NCBI GenBank assembly: GCA_023447635.1 | Contig: JAEXNA010000011.1 | Span: forward strand, 1 to 53,209 | DNA length: 53,209 bases | Direction: 5' to 3' | From: Vulcanimicrobiota bacterium | Lineage (GTDB): Bacteria; Vulcanimicrobiota; Xenobia; Xenobiales; JADMJV01 | In this document: one piece after another, positions 38,618 through 46,723 of the stretch | Position numbering within the stretch: the stretch's first letter is position 1 | Layout of the letters: each line of letters starts with the position of its first letter | Position numbers and translations under genes: made by a program | The notes under the pieces: model-generated | Databases searched by the model: none | What the model was told of the DNA's origin: nothing | The model's input: only the letters and a program-made list of their open reading frames with translations

Positions 38618-41469
38618 GCCTGACCTTCAGCGAGCCCTGGGCTCTGCTCGGCCTCTTTGCCCTGGTCCCCCTGGTGCTCGCCTGGAGGCGACGGCCCACT
38701 TCGCTGACCCCGCAGCGACGCCGCAACGCTTTGCTGCTGCGAATCCTGACGCTGGTCTGCCTTCTGCTGGCGCTGGCCGGAGCTCAGCTCGTGACGCTTT
38801 CGAAAGAGGTCACGGTGGTCTTTCTGATGGATCGCTCCCTCTCGACCGGCGGCGATAGCCAGGCATGGCAACGCGACTACGTTCAGCAAGCGCTACGCAC
38901 TCGGTCGCCGCGCGACCAGTACGGGATCGTGCTTTTTGGCAAAGACGCCCGCATCGAGTTGGCGGCCGGCGCTCACGACCGAGACGTCGTCGAGAACTTC
39001 AGCGTGGTGGTCGACCGTAGCGCTTCCGACCTGGCCAGCGCCATGCGCTTCGCCGCGACGTCATTCCCCGGCGACACAGCCAGCCGCCTGGTCGTGCTCA
39101 GCGATGGGCAGAGCACCGAAGGCGACAGCGAACAGGAAGCCGCGACGCTGGCCGCAGCGGGGGTCGAAGTCTGGTCCGTGCCGCTGCCCGACCCTGGGGT
39201 CAAAGACCTGCTGCTGTCTCGCCTCGAAGCCCCTGGCGAAGTCGCTCTCGACGAGCCGTTCGTGCTGCGCACGGTGGTGGAAAGCGCCGGAATCCGGGAA
39301 GCCGAACTGCTGCTGAGCGCCAACGGGCAGCCCGTTCAGCGGCTGCAGTTAAAGCTGCAAGACGGACCGAACCTGTTCTTGATTCCTCAGCGCGTCGGGC
39401 AGGCCGGCCCCGTGCGCTACGAGGCTCGACTGCTTAGCGACGACGACCGGCGACCGGAAAACAACAAGGCTGAAAGCTTGCTTATGGCCGGCCAGCAGCA
39501 GCGCGTGGTGGTGCTCCGTCAGGAAGCCGGTGAGGGCGCTCTGGTACCGATGCTGCGTCGAGCCGGTCTGAGCGCCGATGCCGTTCGGCCCTCGGAACTG
39601 CCGACCCGCGTGGGAGCCTGGCGCGACACGTCCGCGCTGGTCATCGAAGACGTTAGCGCTCTGGACTGGTCGCAGGAGCTGCAGAAGGTCGTGTCCTTGC
39701 TGGTTCGTGATGGCGGGATGGGCCTTGTGATGACGGGCAGCGACGCGACTTTTGGCGTAGGTGGCTATCAGCACACCCCAATCGAGCCCCTGCTGCCGGT
39801 GGAACTGGCCATTCGCCGACCCAAGGATATGCCGCTGGCCGCCCTGGTCCAGTGCCTGGATAAGTCCGGTTCGATGAGCGGACGCCCCATCGAAATGGCC
39901 CGCGAGGCCGCGATCGCTGCCGGAGAAACCCTATCCGAGCGCGACCTGCTGGGTGTGGTCTCGTTCGACGACGCCTCGCGCTGGGTTTACGCCCTGTCCG
40001 ACAAGGGGGACGGCGTGCGCTTCGAACGCTCCGTGGCTTCCTTACGAGCCGGCGGTGGGACCGATATGTATCCCGCGCTGGAAGAGGCGATCTCCTCGCT
40101 CGAAGGGGTGACCGCCCCGCTCAAGCACGTCATCGTGTTATCCGACGGAGCCACCGCCCCGGCGGATTTTGATGGCCTCATGAAGCGGGCGGTCGCTGGA
40201 CGAATCACGGTGTCGGCCGTAGCCCTGGGCAGCGGGGCCGACGTGAAGTTCCTGGAGCGACTGACGCAGACGGGAAAGGGCCGTCTCTACCAGGCTCCCG
40301 AGGCCAACGCCGGAGCCCCTCTTCCTCAGATCTTCATCCGCGAGGCGCTGCTGGCCACCGGGTCCGGTGTCAATGAGAAGCCTACCGAGTTCCGCCCTCC
40401 CGCCGAAGGGGCCAACTCTCCCTTGCTGGCCGGCCTGGACTTTCAAGGGACGCCTCGACTGCTTGGCTACAATATGGCCAGTGTCAAAGGCGGCACCGCG
40501 ACCACGCTGTTGGCTTCGCCCAAATCCGACCCGCTGCTGGCCGTCGGTCGCGCGGGACTGGGCAAAACCGCCGCCTGGACTTCGGACCTGGGGGGTGTTT
40601 GGGCCGCCCCCTGGAACGGGGTGGCGGGCTCGGGCGGCGCCTCCTTACTGGAAACGCTGCTCCTACGAGCCGTTCGCTCGGTCAACGCTGTCGGCACCCT
40701 GGAAGAAAGGTCTCGCGGTAACACCCTGCAGGCTCAGGCTCAGTCGCTGGGGGATCTTTCCTCGATCAGCCTGCGCCTGACCACGCGCGAACCGCTGGCT
40801 GGACCCGTCACCGCCGTGGTGGTCGACTCTCAAGGCGAGTCCATAGAGACGCTGATGCAGCCGTCCGGGCCCTATCAGGCGAACGGGTCGGTGCGACTGA
40901 CCAGGGCCGGAAGTGCGCTCGTCTTGGCTCGGGGGGCCGACGGCGCTCTGCTGGCCCGAACCCAACTGTCGGTACCTCTCGCCCCGGAGTTCGCCCGTTT
41001 GGGCACCAATCGAGAGCTTCTCAAGGAGCTGGCCGGGCGTTCAAGAGGCCGCTTCGAGGCGCCGGCCTCCAGCGTGTTCGCGCCGCCGGATAGGCCCGCC
41101 CCCAGAAAGACGCCGCTCAGCGCGGACCTGGTTCGCGGCGCTCTGCTGCTGCTCTTGTTAGAAATCGCCGTGCGTCGTCTTCCTCGTCCTCGCTGGGGGA
41201 AGAAGGCCAACGAAGGCGTGTCGCCCGCCCCAACGAGCGGCGATACCCTGGAGCGGATGAGCCAGCTGAAGAAAGCTCGACGCAGCGCCAGCGAAGGCTC
41301 CTCCCCCGTGACGACGAGGGTCGAGCGGGTCGGACGACGTGAGGCCGCGCCCTCCCCGCCTCCAACCCCCTCCGCCCCTCCACCTGCTCCCGCACCCGCC
41401 TCGACTTTAGAGCGACTGGCTCGGGCCAAACAGCGGGTCCAGAGCGAGGGAAAAAAGGACGAGGGCTAG
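38614..41469 (+). CDS. Large membrane protein with two VWA domains and an amidotransferase-like segment
   Basis: A 951-residue protein. Two N-terminal helices (about residues 9-24 and 42-60) are followed by a first VWA-type domain (FLMDRSLST, DxSxS), a beta domain, a Rossmann segment with LLVRDGGMGLVMTGSDATFGVGGY, a second VWA domain with full MIDAS CLDKSGSMSG and GGGTDMYPAL, a further beta region, a third helix near 832-848, and a basic cytosolic tail with Ala/Pro repeats. The GTG start overlaps the preceding stop. Two VWA units in one chain suggest it bridges partners of the MoxR ATPase. It closes the operon. Confidence 0.9.
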   Translation: MSLTFSEPWALLGLFALVPLVLAWRRRPTSLTPQRRRNALLLRILTLVCLLLALAGAQLVTLSKEVTVVFLMDRSLSTGGDSQAWQRDYVQQALRTRSPRDQYGIVLFGKDARIELAAGAHDRDVVENFSVVVDRSASDLASAMRFAATSFPGDTASRLVVLSDGQSTEGDSEQEAATLAAAGVEVWSVPLPDPGVKDLLLSRLEAPGEVALDEPFVLRTVVESAGIREAELLLSANGQPVQRLQLKLQDGPNLFLIPQRVGQAGPVRYEARLLSDDDRRPENNKAESLLMAGQQQRVVVLRQEAGEGALVPMLRRAGLSADAVRPSELPTRVGAWRDTSALVIEDVSALDWSQELQKVVSLLVRDGGMGLVMTGSDATFGVGGYQHTPIEPLLPVELAIRRPKDMPLAALVQCLDKSGSMSGRPIEMAREAAIAAGETLSERDLLGVVSFDDASRWVYALSDKGDGVRFERSVASLRAGGGTDMYPALEEAISSLEGVTAPLKHVIVLSDGATAPADFDGLMKRAVAGRITVSAVALGSGADVKFLERLTQTGKGRLYQAPEANAGAPLPQIFIREALLATGSGVNEKPTEFRPPAEGANSPLLAGLDFQGTPRLLGYNMASVKGGTATTLLASPKSDPLLAVGRAGLGKTAAWTSDLGGVWAAPWNGVAGSGGASLLETLLLRAVRSVNAVGTLEERSRGNTLQAQAQSLGDLSSISLRLTTREPLAGPVTAVVVDSQGESIETLMQPSGPYQANGSVRLTRAGSALVLARGADGALLARTQLSVPLAPEFARLGTNRELLKELAGRSRGRFEAPASSVFAPPDRPAPRKTPLSADLVRGALLLLLLEIAVRRLPRPRWGKKANEGVSPAPTSGDTLERMSQLKKARRSASEGSSPVTTRVERVGRREAAPSPPPTPSAPPPAPAPASTLERLARAKQRVQSEGKKDEG

Positions 41470-41534
41470 AGCCGGGCGGGCCGGGTGGGCATCCGGTATC
41501 CTAACGTATATTTTTTATCCCGAGAGTCGACCTG

Positions 41535-41540
41535 TAGGCT
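41535..41540 (+). promoter_or_regulatory. -10 element for probable leaderless mRNA (MscS gene)
   Basis: TAGGCT ends exactly 6 nt before ATG 41547, with no Shine-Dalgarno sequence. No -35 consensus at proper spacing. Confidence 0.45.
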
Positions 41541-41546
41541 GGCATC

Positions 41547-42416
41547 ATGCCTATCGAGACTTCAACCTTGTCCCTGGCCCAGTCGCAGGCCGTCCCGGAC
41601 TGGTTACGCCCCTACATCCCCTCCATGCTCAACCTTTTCTTTGGAATCGTGATTCTTTTCATCGGTTGGGCGATCTCTAAATCGGTCAACAAGGCGCTGC
41701 TTAGCGGCCTGCGCAAAGCTCACGTGGAAGAGTCTCTGGCCCGTTTCCTGGCGGCCATGGCTCAGTACTGCGTGCTGGCCGCGACGATCATCTCGGCTCT
41801 CAACCGGGTCGGCGTGCAAACGACTTCGCTGGTTGCGCTCCTGGCCTCGGCAGGTCTGGCCATCGGTCTGGCCCTTCAGGGCAGTCTGTCGAGCTTCGCC
41901 TCGGGTGTCATGATCCTGTTCTTCCGCCCCTTCATGCTGGGCGACGTGGTGAAACTGGGGAACCACCAGGGCACGGTCGAAGACATCGGACTGTTCCAGA
42001 CGACGCTCAACGCTATCGAGGGCGAAAAAATCATCCTTCCCAACAGCTCGATTATGTCCAACGCTATCATCAACTTCTCGGCTCGCGGGGTTCGCCGCGC
42101 CACTATTGATGTCGGTGTCGCTTACGGCGTCAAGGTCGAGACGGTGATGGAGCGGCTGAGAGCCGCCGTGGCCAGGGTCGAGAACGGACTTCAGGAGCCG
42201 GCGCCGGCTTTTATCTTCAACGGGCTGGGCGCGTCGTCCCTGGATTTCAAGGTCGGCCTCTGGTGCAACGCCAAAGACTACGCCAAAACGATGACCGCGC
42301 TACGCAAAGCCGTCTACGACGAACTTAACGCCGCTGGTATCGACATCCCCTACCCCCAGCTGGTTCTGCACCACGCCACGGACGAGGCGGCCCTGGCCGG
42401 GGCCTCGGCGGCCTAG
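41547..42416 (+). CDS. MscS-family mechanosensitive channel
   Basis: A 289-residue small-conductance channel. TM1 is at about residues 27-47, TM2 at 66-88, and the pore helix TM3 is the glycine/alanine-packed LLASAGLAIGLALQGSLSSFASGVMILFFRPFMLGD. The beta domain follows (GTVEDIGLFQTTLNAIEGEKIILPNSSIMSNAIINFS) and an alpha-beta C-terminal vestibule domain. It releases solutes under hypo-osmotic stress in the inner membrane. The length matches E. coli MscS (286 residues). It has its own -10 and a strong terminator, so it is monocistronic. Confidence 0.95.
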   Translation: MPIETSTLSLAQSQAVPDWLRPYIPSMLNLFFGIVILFIGWAISKSVNKALLSGLRKAHVEESLARFLAAMAQYCVLAATIISALNRVGVQTTSLVALLASAGLAIGLALQGSLSSFASGVMILFFRPFMLGDVVKLGNHQGTVEDIGLFQTTLNAIEGEKIILPNSSIMSNAIINFSARGVRRATIDVGVAYGVKVETVMERLRAAVARVENGLQEPAPAFIFNGLGASSLDFKVGLWCNAKDYAKTMTALRKAVYDELNAAGIDIPYPQLVLHHATDEAALAGASAA

Positions 42417-42441
42417 CTCTCCCGCTCCTTCATACCAAAGC

Positions 42442-42479
42442 AAAACAGGTCCCACTCTTCGAAGAGTGGGACCTGTTTT
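42442..42479. terminator. Bidirectional intrinsic terminator
   Basis: A 38-bp perfect palindrome with 19-bp arms centred on TTCGAA and flanked by A4 and T5, between the convergent mscS and 42498 genes. Confidence 0.95.
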
Positions 42480-42497
42480 TACGAGAGGAGAAGTGTT

Positions 42498-43055
42498 CTA
42501 CTTGTCCATCGCAGCCTGGCGAACAGCCTCTTCACGACCGATCTCGATAGCGGTGTTTTGCACGCTGTCGAGGTCGACAAACGCCTGCTCGATCACGGCA
42601 AGGCCTTCGTCGATGTCGGCGTTGTCTCGGCTCTCGGGGAAGCGCAGCATGCGTTGACCGCCCTGCACCAGCGCCTCGACCAGCCGGGCCGTCTGGTTGA
42701 AGACAGCCTTCTGGTCCGGTGGCAGCGCGTCGGCCTTCTTGACCATGGCGTCCGAGCGGACCACTTTGAGCCCCTCTTCGAGTCCCCGCACCATAAGCTT
42801 CAGCTTGCTGCGGTAGTTCTCGACGCTCACGCTGCCGTCTTTGACCCCGGCCGCCAGTTGGCGGATCTGGATCAGGTTGCGCGCCTGCTCGAGCGGAACC
42901 TTGCTGAAACTGTCGGTCACCGGGCCGTCCGAACCCCGCTCGGAAACGTCGAGCGCGAGATCTTCATCCTCTTCCAGGTCGTCAAGATTCCCCAGCGCGT
43001 TAGCCAGCAGGTCCCAGGGGGCCGGTTCGTCGTCGTCGTGTTGCTTGCTTGTCAT
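42498..43055 (-). CDS. Helical protein of unknown function
   Basis: A 185-residue cytosolic protein. The first 50 residues are very acidic (HDDDEPAPWDLL, DDLEEDEDLALDV); the rest is predicted helical, with a regular Leu/Val pattern (LIQIRQLAAGVKDGSVSVENYRSKLKLMVRGLEEGLKVV). No known family, signal or membrane segment. ATG 43055 is favoured over an in-frame GTG at 43067, because AAAGG then sits about 11 nt upstream. It is separated from the Gly/Lys peptide gene by a terminator. Confidence 0.78.
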   Translation of the reverse strand: MTSKQHDDDEPAPWDLLANALGNLDDLEEDEDLALDVSERGSDGPVTDSFSKVPLEQARNLIQIRQLAAGVKDGSVSVENYRSKLKLMVRGLEEGLKVVRSDAMVKKADALPPDQKAVFNQTARLVEALVQGGQRMLRFPESRDNADIDEGLAVIEQAFVDLDSVQNTAIEIGREEAVRQAAMDK

Positions 43056-43173
43056 GAAATGAGTCACCCTTTCTTAATCCGGCGTGCCGTCACGACCACG
43101 CCGATAGCCCCTACTGGAACTGCCGTTTCTTTCTCTTCGCGGTCACCCCTTCGAAGGCGACCTCTGGAAATCA

Positions 43174-43199
43174 AAAAGGCCCTCGTACGAGGACCTTTT
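43174..43199. terminator. Bidirectional intrinsic terminator
   Basis: AAAAGG-C-CCTCG (43174-43185) pairs with CGAGG-A-CCTTTT (43188-43199), with one internal mismatch. It follows the Gly/Lys peptide gene on the minus strand and isolates it from the next gene. Confidence 0.85.
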
Positions 43200-43224
43200 C
43201 TAAAAGCTTGATGAGACTGGAGAG

Positions 43225-43380
43225 TTAGCCGCCAACAGCGCCTTTGAGGGTGTTGATGACCTGGGAGATGAGCTCCATCGGGCCGCCCTTACCGCCGCCC
43301 TTGCCTTTGCCCTTACCGCCACCCTTATCACCACCACCAACTGCTCCGAGTAGTCCGCTTGCGATATCACCGATTGCCAT
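43225..43380 (-). CDS. 51-residue Gly/Lys-rich small protein
   Basis: A 51-residue product. It has an N-terminal amphipathic helix (MAIGDIASGLLGAVGGG), a repetitive Gly/Lys linker (residues 15-33, no hydrophobics) and a C-terminal helix (PMELISQVINTLKGAVGG). Two GAVGG boxes end the two helical parts. An excellent GGAGG lies 10 nt before the ATG, a promoter-like TTCCCA-17-TACAGT lies upstream and a terminator follows, so it is a dedicated single gene. There is no signal peptide. The family is unknown; a membrane-active or self-assembling peptide is one possibility. The plus-strand frames over it are shadows. Confidence 0.85.
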   Translation of the reverse strand: MAIGDIASGLLGAVGGGDKGGGKGKGKGGGKGGPMELISQVINTLKGAVGG

Positions 43381-43413
43381 CTTCGTTCATCCTCCGGGGT
43401 ATTTATTGACCTC

Positions 43414-43442
43414 ACTGTACCAACGCTGGAACGGCATGGGAA
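43414..43442 (-). promoter_or_regulatory. Promoter of the Gly/Lys peptide gene
   Basis: On the minus strand TTCCCA (43437-43442) and TACAGT (43414-43419) are separated by 17 bp. The upstream sequence contains TTGTAAAC and TTTGTAAC repeats around AAACGTTT and a TGTTAACA palindrome (43480-43489), possible operator sites. Confidence 0.5.
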
Positions 43443-43515
43443 TGCTGTTACAAAACGTTTACAAGGTTGGCCGGGTTTGTGTTAACAGGCGTCAACGGAA
43501 AGTTCATAACCGCTC

Positions 43516-44481
43516 TTACAGAGCCAGCGTCCAGCGAGCCGAATCGGCGATCAACCCCATGGTCTCGGCCGCGCTTTGGGCCAGGTTGTTTGAAGCGGCC
43601 GTGTCGCCGTAGAACAGCCCTCCCCCCATCTGTCCCAGCAGGTTGATGCCGCCCCGGTGCAGGTACAGGCCCAGCCCGGCCCCCGTCTTCTCCTCGGCCA
43701 TGGCCACGTCATAGAGGTACAGCGTCAGCGGTCCGCCCGGAGCCTCCACCTTTCCGGGCTGCAGAATGATATAGCCCACCGGGTAGTCCTCTTCCCGATG
43801 AACCAGCACCAGCGGAACCTTCTTACGATCGCGCACGTCCATCCCGGCGTAGATGGAAAGAAAGCGGCCCGAGACCTCCTCGGGGTTCGAGCGTCGTCCT
43901 ACCGGGGCGTAGCGGGGGGCGTGACTGCCGACCAACCGCATCATAAAGAGCGTCTCGGTCTGTCGCGCGCGTCGCAGCCGATAGTCTGGATGCTCGGGGG
44001 CCTTTTCTCCCGGCTGCACCACCTTGACGTTGCGTCGGCTTTCCAGCACGAAGCGCTCTTTGGCCAGCCACATCGCCTCGCGCTTCTGGGACGCATACAC
44101 ATTGCAGATGATGTAGCTGTCGCCGTCAGCAATCGCGCGCTGCCGAGCCGCCGCGATCAGCGGCTCGAACGGACGCGGGGTGGGAGCGTAAAAGTCGAGC
44201 AGTTCGGTCTGATCGTCGCCGGTCACTCCGTCGACCTGGTGGGCCGCCAGAACCGCGTAGCCGACCGGCTGTCCCTGCTCTTCGACGATCAGGCAGCGCA
44301 GGGTCGGATGTTCGTGCAGGTCGTCGCGGTGCTGGCTCAGGGTCTGCAGCACCTTCTCACGTCGCTGCTCCGAACTCAAGAACAGCGAGTCGGGGAAGCT
44401 GCGCCGGGCCACCAGGTCTCGCACGGGGGGTTCATCAGAGGGGCGCCAATCGCGAACGACGGTGTCGGTAGTGCTGCTCAT
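43516..44481 (-). CDS. GNAT-like acetyltransferase, probably tandem
   Basis: A 321-residue cytosolic protein with two GNAT-like halves. The first (about residues 8-150) contains RCLIVEEQGQPVGYAVLAAHQ. The second (about 170-321) contains VPLVLVHREEDYPVGYIILQPG and GAGLGLYLHRGGINLLGQMGG, the latter near the acetyl-CoA loop position. The canonical Q/RxxGxG/A is only loosely kept, so activity is uncertain. GGAAGG lies 8 nt before the ATG. It is divergent from the 44567 gene across an 85-bp gap containing the inverted repeat CCAGCAA...TTGCTGG (44518-44548). Confidence 0.7.
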   Translation of the reverse strand: MSSTTDTVVRDWRPSDEPPVRDLVARRSFPDSLFLSSEQRREKVLQTLSQHRDDLHEHPTLRCLIVEEQGQPVGYAVLAAHQVDGVTGDDQTELLDFYAPTPRPFEPLIAAARQRAIADGDSYIICNVYASQKREAMWLAKERFVLESRRNVKVVQPGEKAPEHPDYRLRRARQTETLFMMRLVGSHAPRYAPVGRRSNPEEVSGRFLSIYAGMDVRDRKKVPLVLVHREEDYPVGYIILQPGKVEAPGGPLTLYLYDVAMAEEKTGAGLGLYLHRGGINLLGQMGGGLFYGDTAASNNLAQSAAETMGLIADSARWTLAL

Positions 44482-44566
44482 AGAACAGACCTTCCACGAG
44501 GCGACCGTGGGGTCATTCCAGCAAAAGGATGGGGATCGGGGTTGCTGGACGAAACGCGGATAGGCG

Positions 44567-45838
44567 ATGAATATCGAGGATTTCCTGGCCAGGGAGCAGG
44601 CGGAAGGTCAAAGGGTTACCGAGGACGCCGTGTTCACCCTGAACCCCGCTCAGGTGCGCTCGCGGGTCGCCACCTTTTGTGCGGAAGAGCGGCTCTATCC
44701 GCTCTGGCGCTGCCTGCAGGGGGTGCTCCGAGTCAGCCGCAGCGATCTCTTCTTGCGCTATGAACGCGGATCGTGGGTGGCCACCTTTGCCTGGCCGGAA
44801 GCGCCCCCTCCCAAATGCTTTCAAGGCTTCCTGATCGATGGCGTGACCGAAGGTTTCGACGCGGTTGATCAGATGGCAGGGCAGCACTTCTTCTTCGGTT
44901 TCTCAGCCGCCCTGGGTTGCGATCAGTATCGCCTGGAATGGGCCTCGCCCGGAGGCGGCTTCGTCGCCAAGGGCGGTAAAGTCGAACTGACCGAGAGCCG
45001 CCATCCCGAGTTCTGTCAGCTGGCTTTCGCTGTAGACGAAGGGTGGTGGCAGCGGTTGACCGGGAGCGCCGCGCAGCGAACCGACAGCGAACGCCAGTTG
45101 CGACGGCGCCTTTGCCTTTCCGCGGTCCCGGTCCATATCGAGGGAGGGCGATTGATGCCGGCGGTGCCCGAGCCGCCCGACCGCCCCTGGGCTTCGCGCC
45201 TGAGCGACGGGTCGAACCTGGCCTGGCGCTACCTGATGGCCCCAACGGGCAGTCGCCTGCATCCGCCCGAAGTGGCGCTGGACCACTACCGGGTGGGACG
45301 CAAAGGTAAAGTCTGGCACCTGGTCTCGGAGGTAGAAGGCCAGCCCTTGCCGCTGAGCGTGCAGTTTGCAGAGATTCCGTCCTCCCGTCGTCCGTCGACC
45401 TGGCGCCCCGCCCCGCTGGGCGATGAGGTGCTCTGCCAGACCGCCCTGTTTCTCTCGCTCCAGGCCGGACGCCAGGACTGGCTGTTCCCCGTACGCGACG
45501 GGGTGATGTGCGAGCCTGTGCCCATGATGGTGGCCAGCGGTGGCGTGCTGGTAGTCAGCGCCGACGACGATCTGCGTTACGATCTTTCCGGCCTGAAGGT
45601 GGTCGAGAACGACCAGCTCGAGGAGCGTCGGGCGCTCTGGGCTCGCGAGGCCAAGTCGTTGAAATCCGAGCTGCGGGTGTCGCTGGCCAACAGCACCCTT
45701 CGCGCCGAGTCGATGCCCAGCCAGTATTACCAGGCCAGCGGCTACGCGCTGGGCGGCCCCTACGCGGGGATGTTGGCGGGCAAGGTCGGCCCGGTGCTGC
45801 ACCGCATGCTGTCACGCAAGAAACGCTCTGATGGATAG
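44567..45838 (+). CDS. Protein of unknown function (423 aa)
   Basis: A 423-residue soluble protein, not recognised. The N-terminus (MNIEDFLAREQAEGQRVTEDAVFTLNP) is helical; the middle is a series of beta strands with many Trp and Phe (WEWASPGG-like and GWWQRL patches); the C-terminus ends in a helical basic tail (HRMLSRKKRSDG). No catalytic motif is seen. Its 3' end overlaps the 45831 membrane-protein gene by 8 nt, so the two are coupled and may act together at the membrane. The ATG has no Shine-Dalgarno sequence. Confidence 0.75.
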   Translation: MNIEDFLAREQAEGQRVTEDAVFTLNPAQVRSRVATFCAEERLYPLWRCLQGVLRVSRSDLFLRYERGSWVATFAWPEAPPPKCFQGFLIDGVTEGFDAVDQMAGQHFFFGFSAALGCDQYRLEWASPGGGFVAKGGKVELTESRHPEFCQLAFAVDEGWWQRLTGSAAQRTDSERQLRRRLCLSAVPVHIEGGRLMPAVPEPPDRPWASRLSDGSNLAWRYLMAPTGSRLHPPEVALDHYRVGRKGKVWHLVSEVEGQPLPLSVQFAEIPSSRRPSTWRPAPLGDEVLCQTALFLSLQAGRQDWLFPVRDGVMCEPVPMMVASGGVLVVSADDDLRYDLSGLKVVENDQLEERRALWAREAKSLKSELRVSLANSTLRAESMPSQYYQASGYALGGPYAGMLAGKVGPVLHRMLSRKKRSDG

Positions 45839-46655
45839 TCTTCCTCCCCCCCGCAAACTGGCTTCTGGAGAAGGGCGGGCCTTGCTGCTGGGCCACGGGG
45901 TGACCCTGCTGGGCGCAGCGGCTCTGCTGGTCGGGGCGGCCCTGGTGTGGCTTTTCGTGGCCGGCTACGGACTGACGTTTTCGGGGCTTTGGCCGCTGCT
46001 GGGGCAGCGCGGGACAGCGGCGGGGGTGGTCGAGTCGTCGGGTCCGGTGGCCCTGTGGACCGGCGAGCCCGCTGGACGTACAACGGCGATCTTTTCCCAT
46101 CAGGGGCAAACCTATCGGGCCGTGGGCTACGGAGAGGCCGGGCTCGAGCCGGGTCAGCCCGCTCGCGTGGTGTTCCCTCGGAACAATCCGTCACAGGCCT
46201 GGGTCGAAGGGCTGCAGCGCTTCCCGCTACGCCTGCGCGGCCTGGCCAACCTGGCCGGGATGGCGCTCTGTCCGGCCTTGCTCCTCTGCGGAGTGGGAGT
46301 TTTCCTGGGCGCCCGCCAGCGTTCGCTGGTGATCTCTGGGAGCGAAGTTCAAGGACGCCGCACCCGTCATATCGGTCTGGCCCGCCCCTTCTCGGAGCTG
46401 TTCCTGGACCGCTTCGAGTGGAACCAGGACGGCCGGGTTCGCGGCCACTGGTCGGTGGGAGGGGACGGTCTGGAGGAGGCCCTTCTCTTGGCCTCGCCTC
46501 GCGGCGCGGTGGTGGTCCCGCGACTGCTCCCGGGGTGGGAGCTTCAGGGAGAGGCGCTCCGAGGAGTGAGCGCGGGGCGAAAACTGCGCGCCTGGCTGGT
46601 GCTGGCGCTGGTGGCAAGTCAGGTCGGCGCGTTCTTGCTGTTCTTACTGACCTGA
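45831..46655 (+). CDS. Membrane protein of unknown function (DUF3592-like topology)
   Basis: A 274-residue protein with hydrophobic segments at about residues 20-48, 138-160 and 254-274. An extracytoplasmic beta domain lies between the first two (IFSHQGQTYRAVGYGEAGLEPGQPARVVFPRNNPSQAWV). This arrangement resembles DUF3592 proteins, but the match is only topological. A soluble domain follows the second helix pair. It overlaps the 423-residue gene upstream and is followed by a separate unit. Confidence 0.72.
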   Translation: MDSLPPPRKLASGEGRALLLGHGVTLLGAAALLVGAALVWLFVAGYGLTFSGLWPLLGQRGTAAGVVESSGPVALWTGEPAGRTTAIFSHQGQTYRAVGYGEAGLEPGQPARVVFPRNNPSQAWVEGLQRFPLRLRGLANLAGMALCPALLLCGVGVFLGARQRSLVISGSEVQGRRTRHIGLARPFSELFLDRFEWNQDGRVRGHWSVGGDGLEEALLLASPRGAVVVPRLLPGWELQGEALRGVSAGRKLRAWLVLALVASQVGAFLLFLLT

Positions 46656-46711
46656 GCGGAAGTGTTAACAACCTTCCCACCCGGTTCCAGGATGGGTCAG
46701 CCCTCTCGAGT

Positions 46712-46717
46712 TAGGGT
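46712..46717 (+). promoter_or_regulatory. -10 element for probable leaderless mRNA (46724 gene)
   Basis: TAGGGT ends exactly 6 nt before ATG 46724, with no Shine-Dalgarno and no clear -35. A TGTTAACA palindrome lies further upstream at 46663-46670. Confidence 0.4.
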
Positions 46718-46723
46718 GGGGGC

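Noticed and set aside
43244..43612. 122-codon plus-strand frame with Pro/Leu repeats
   Set aside because: It is the reverse reading of the Gly/Lys peptide gene; the minus-strand frame has the ribosome site and promoter.
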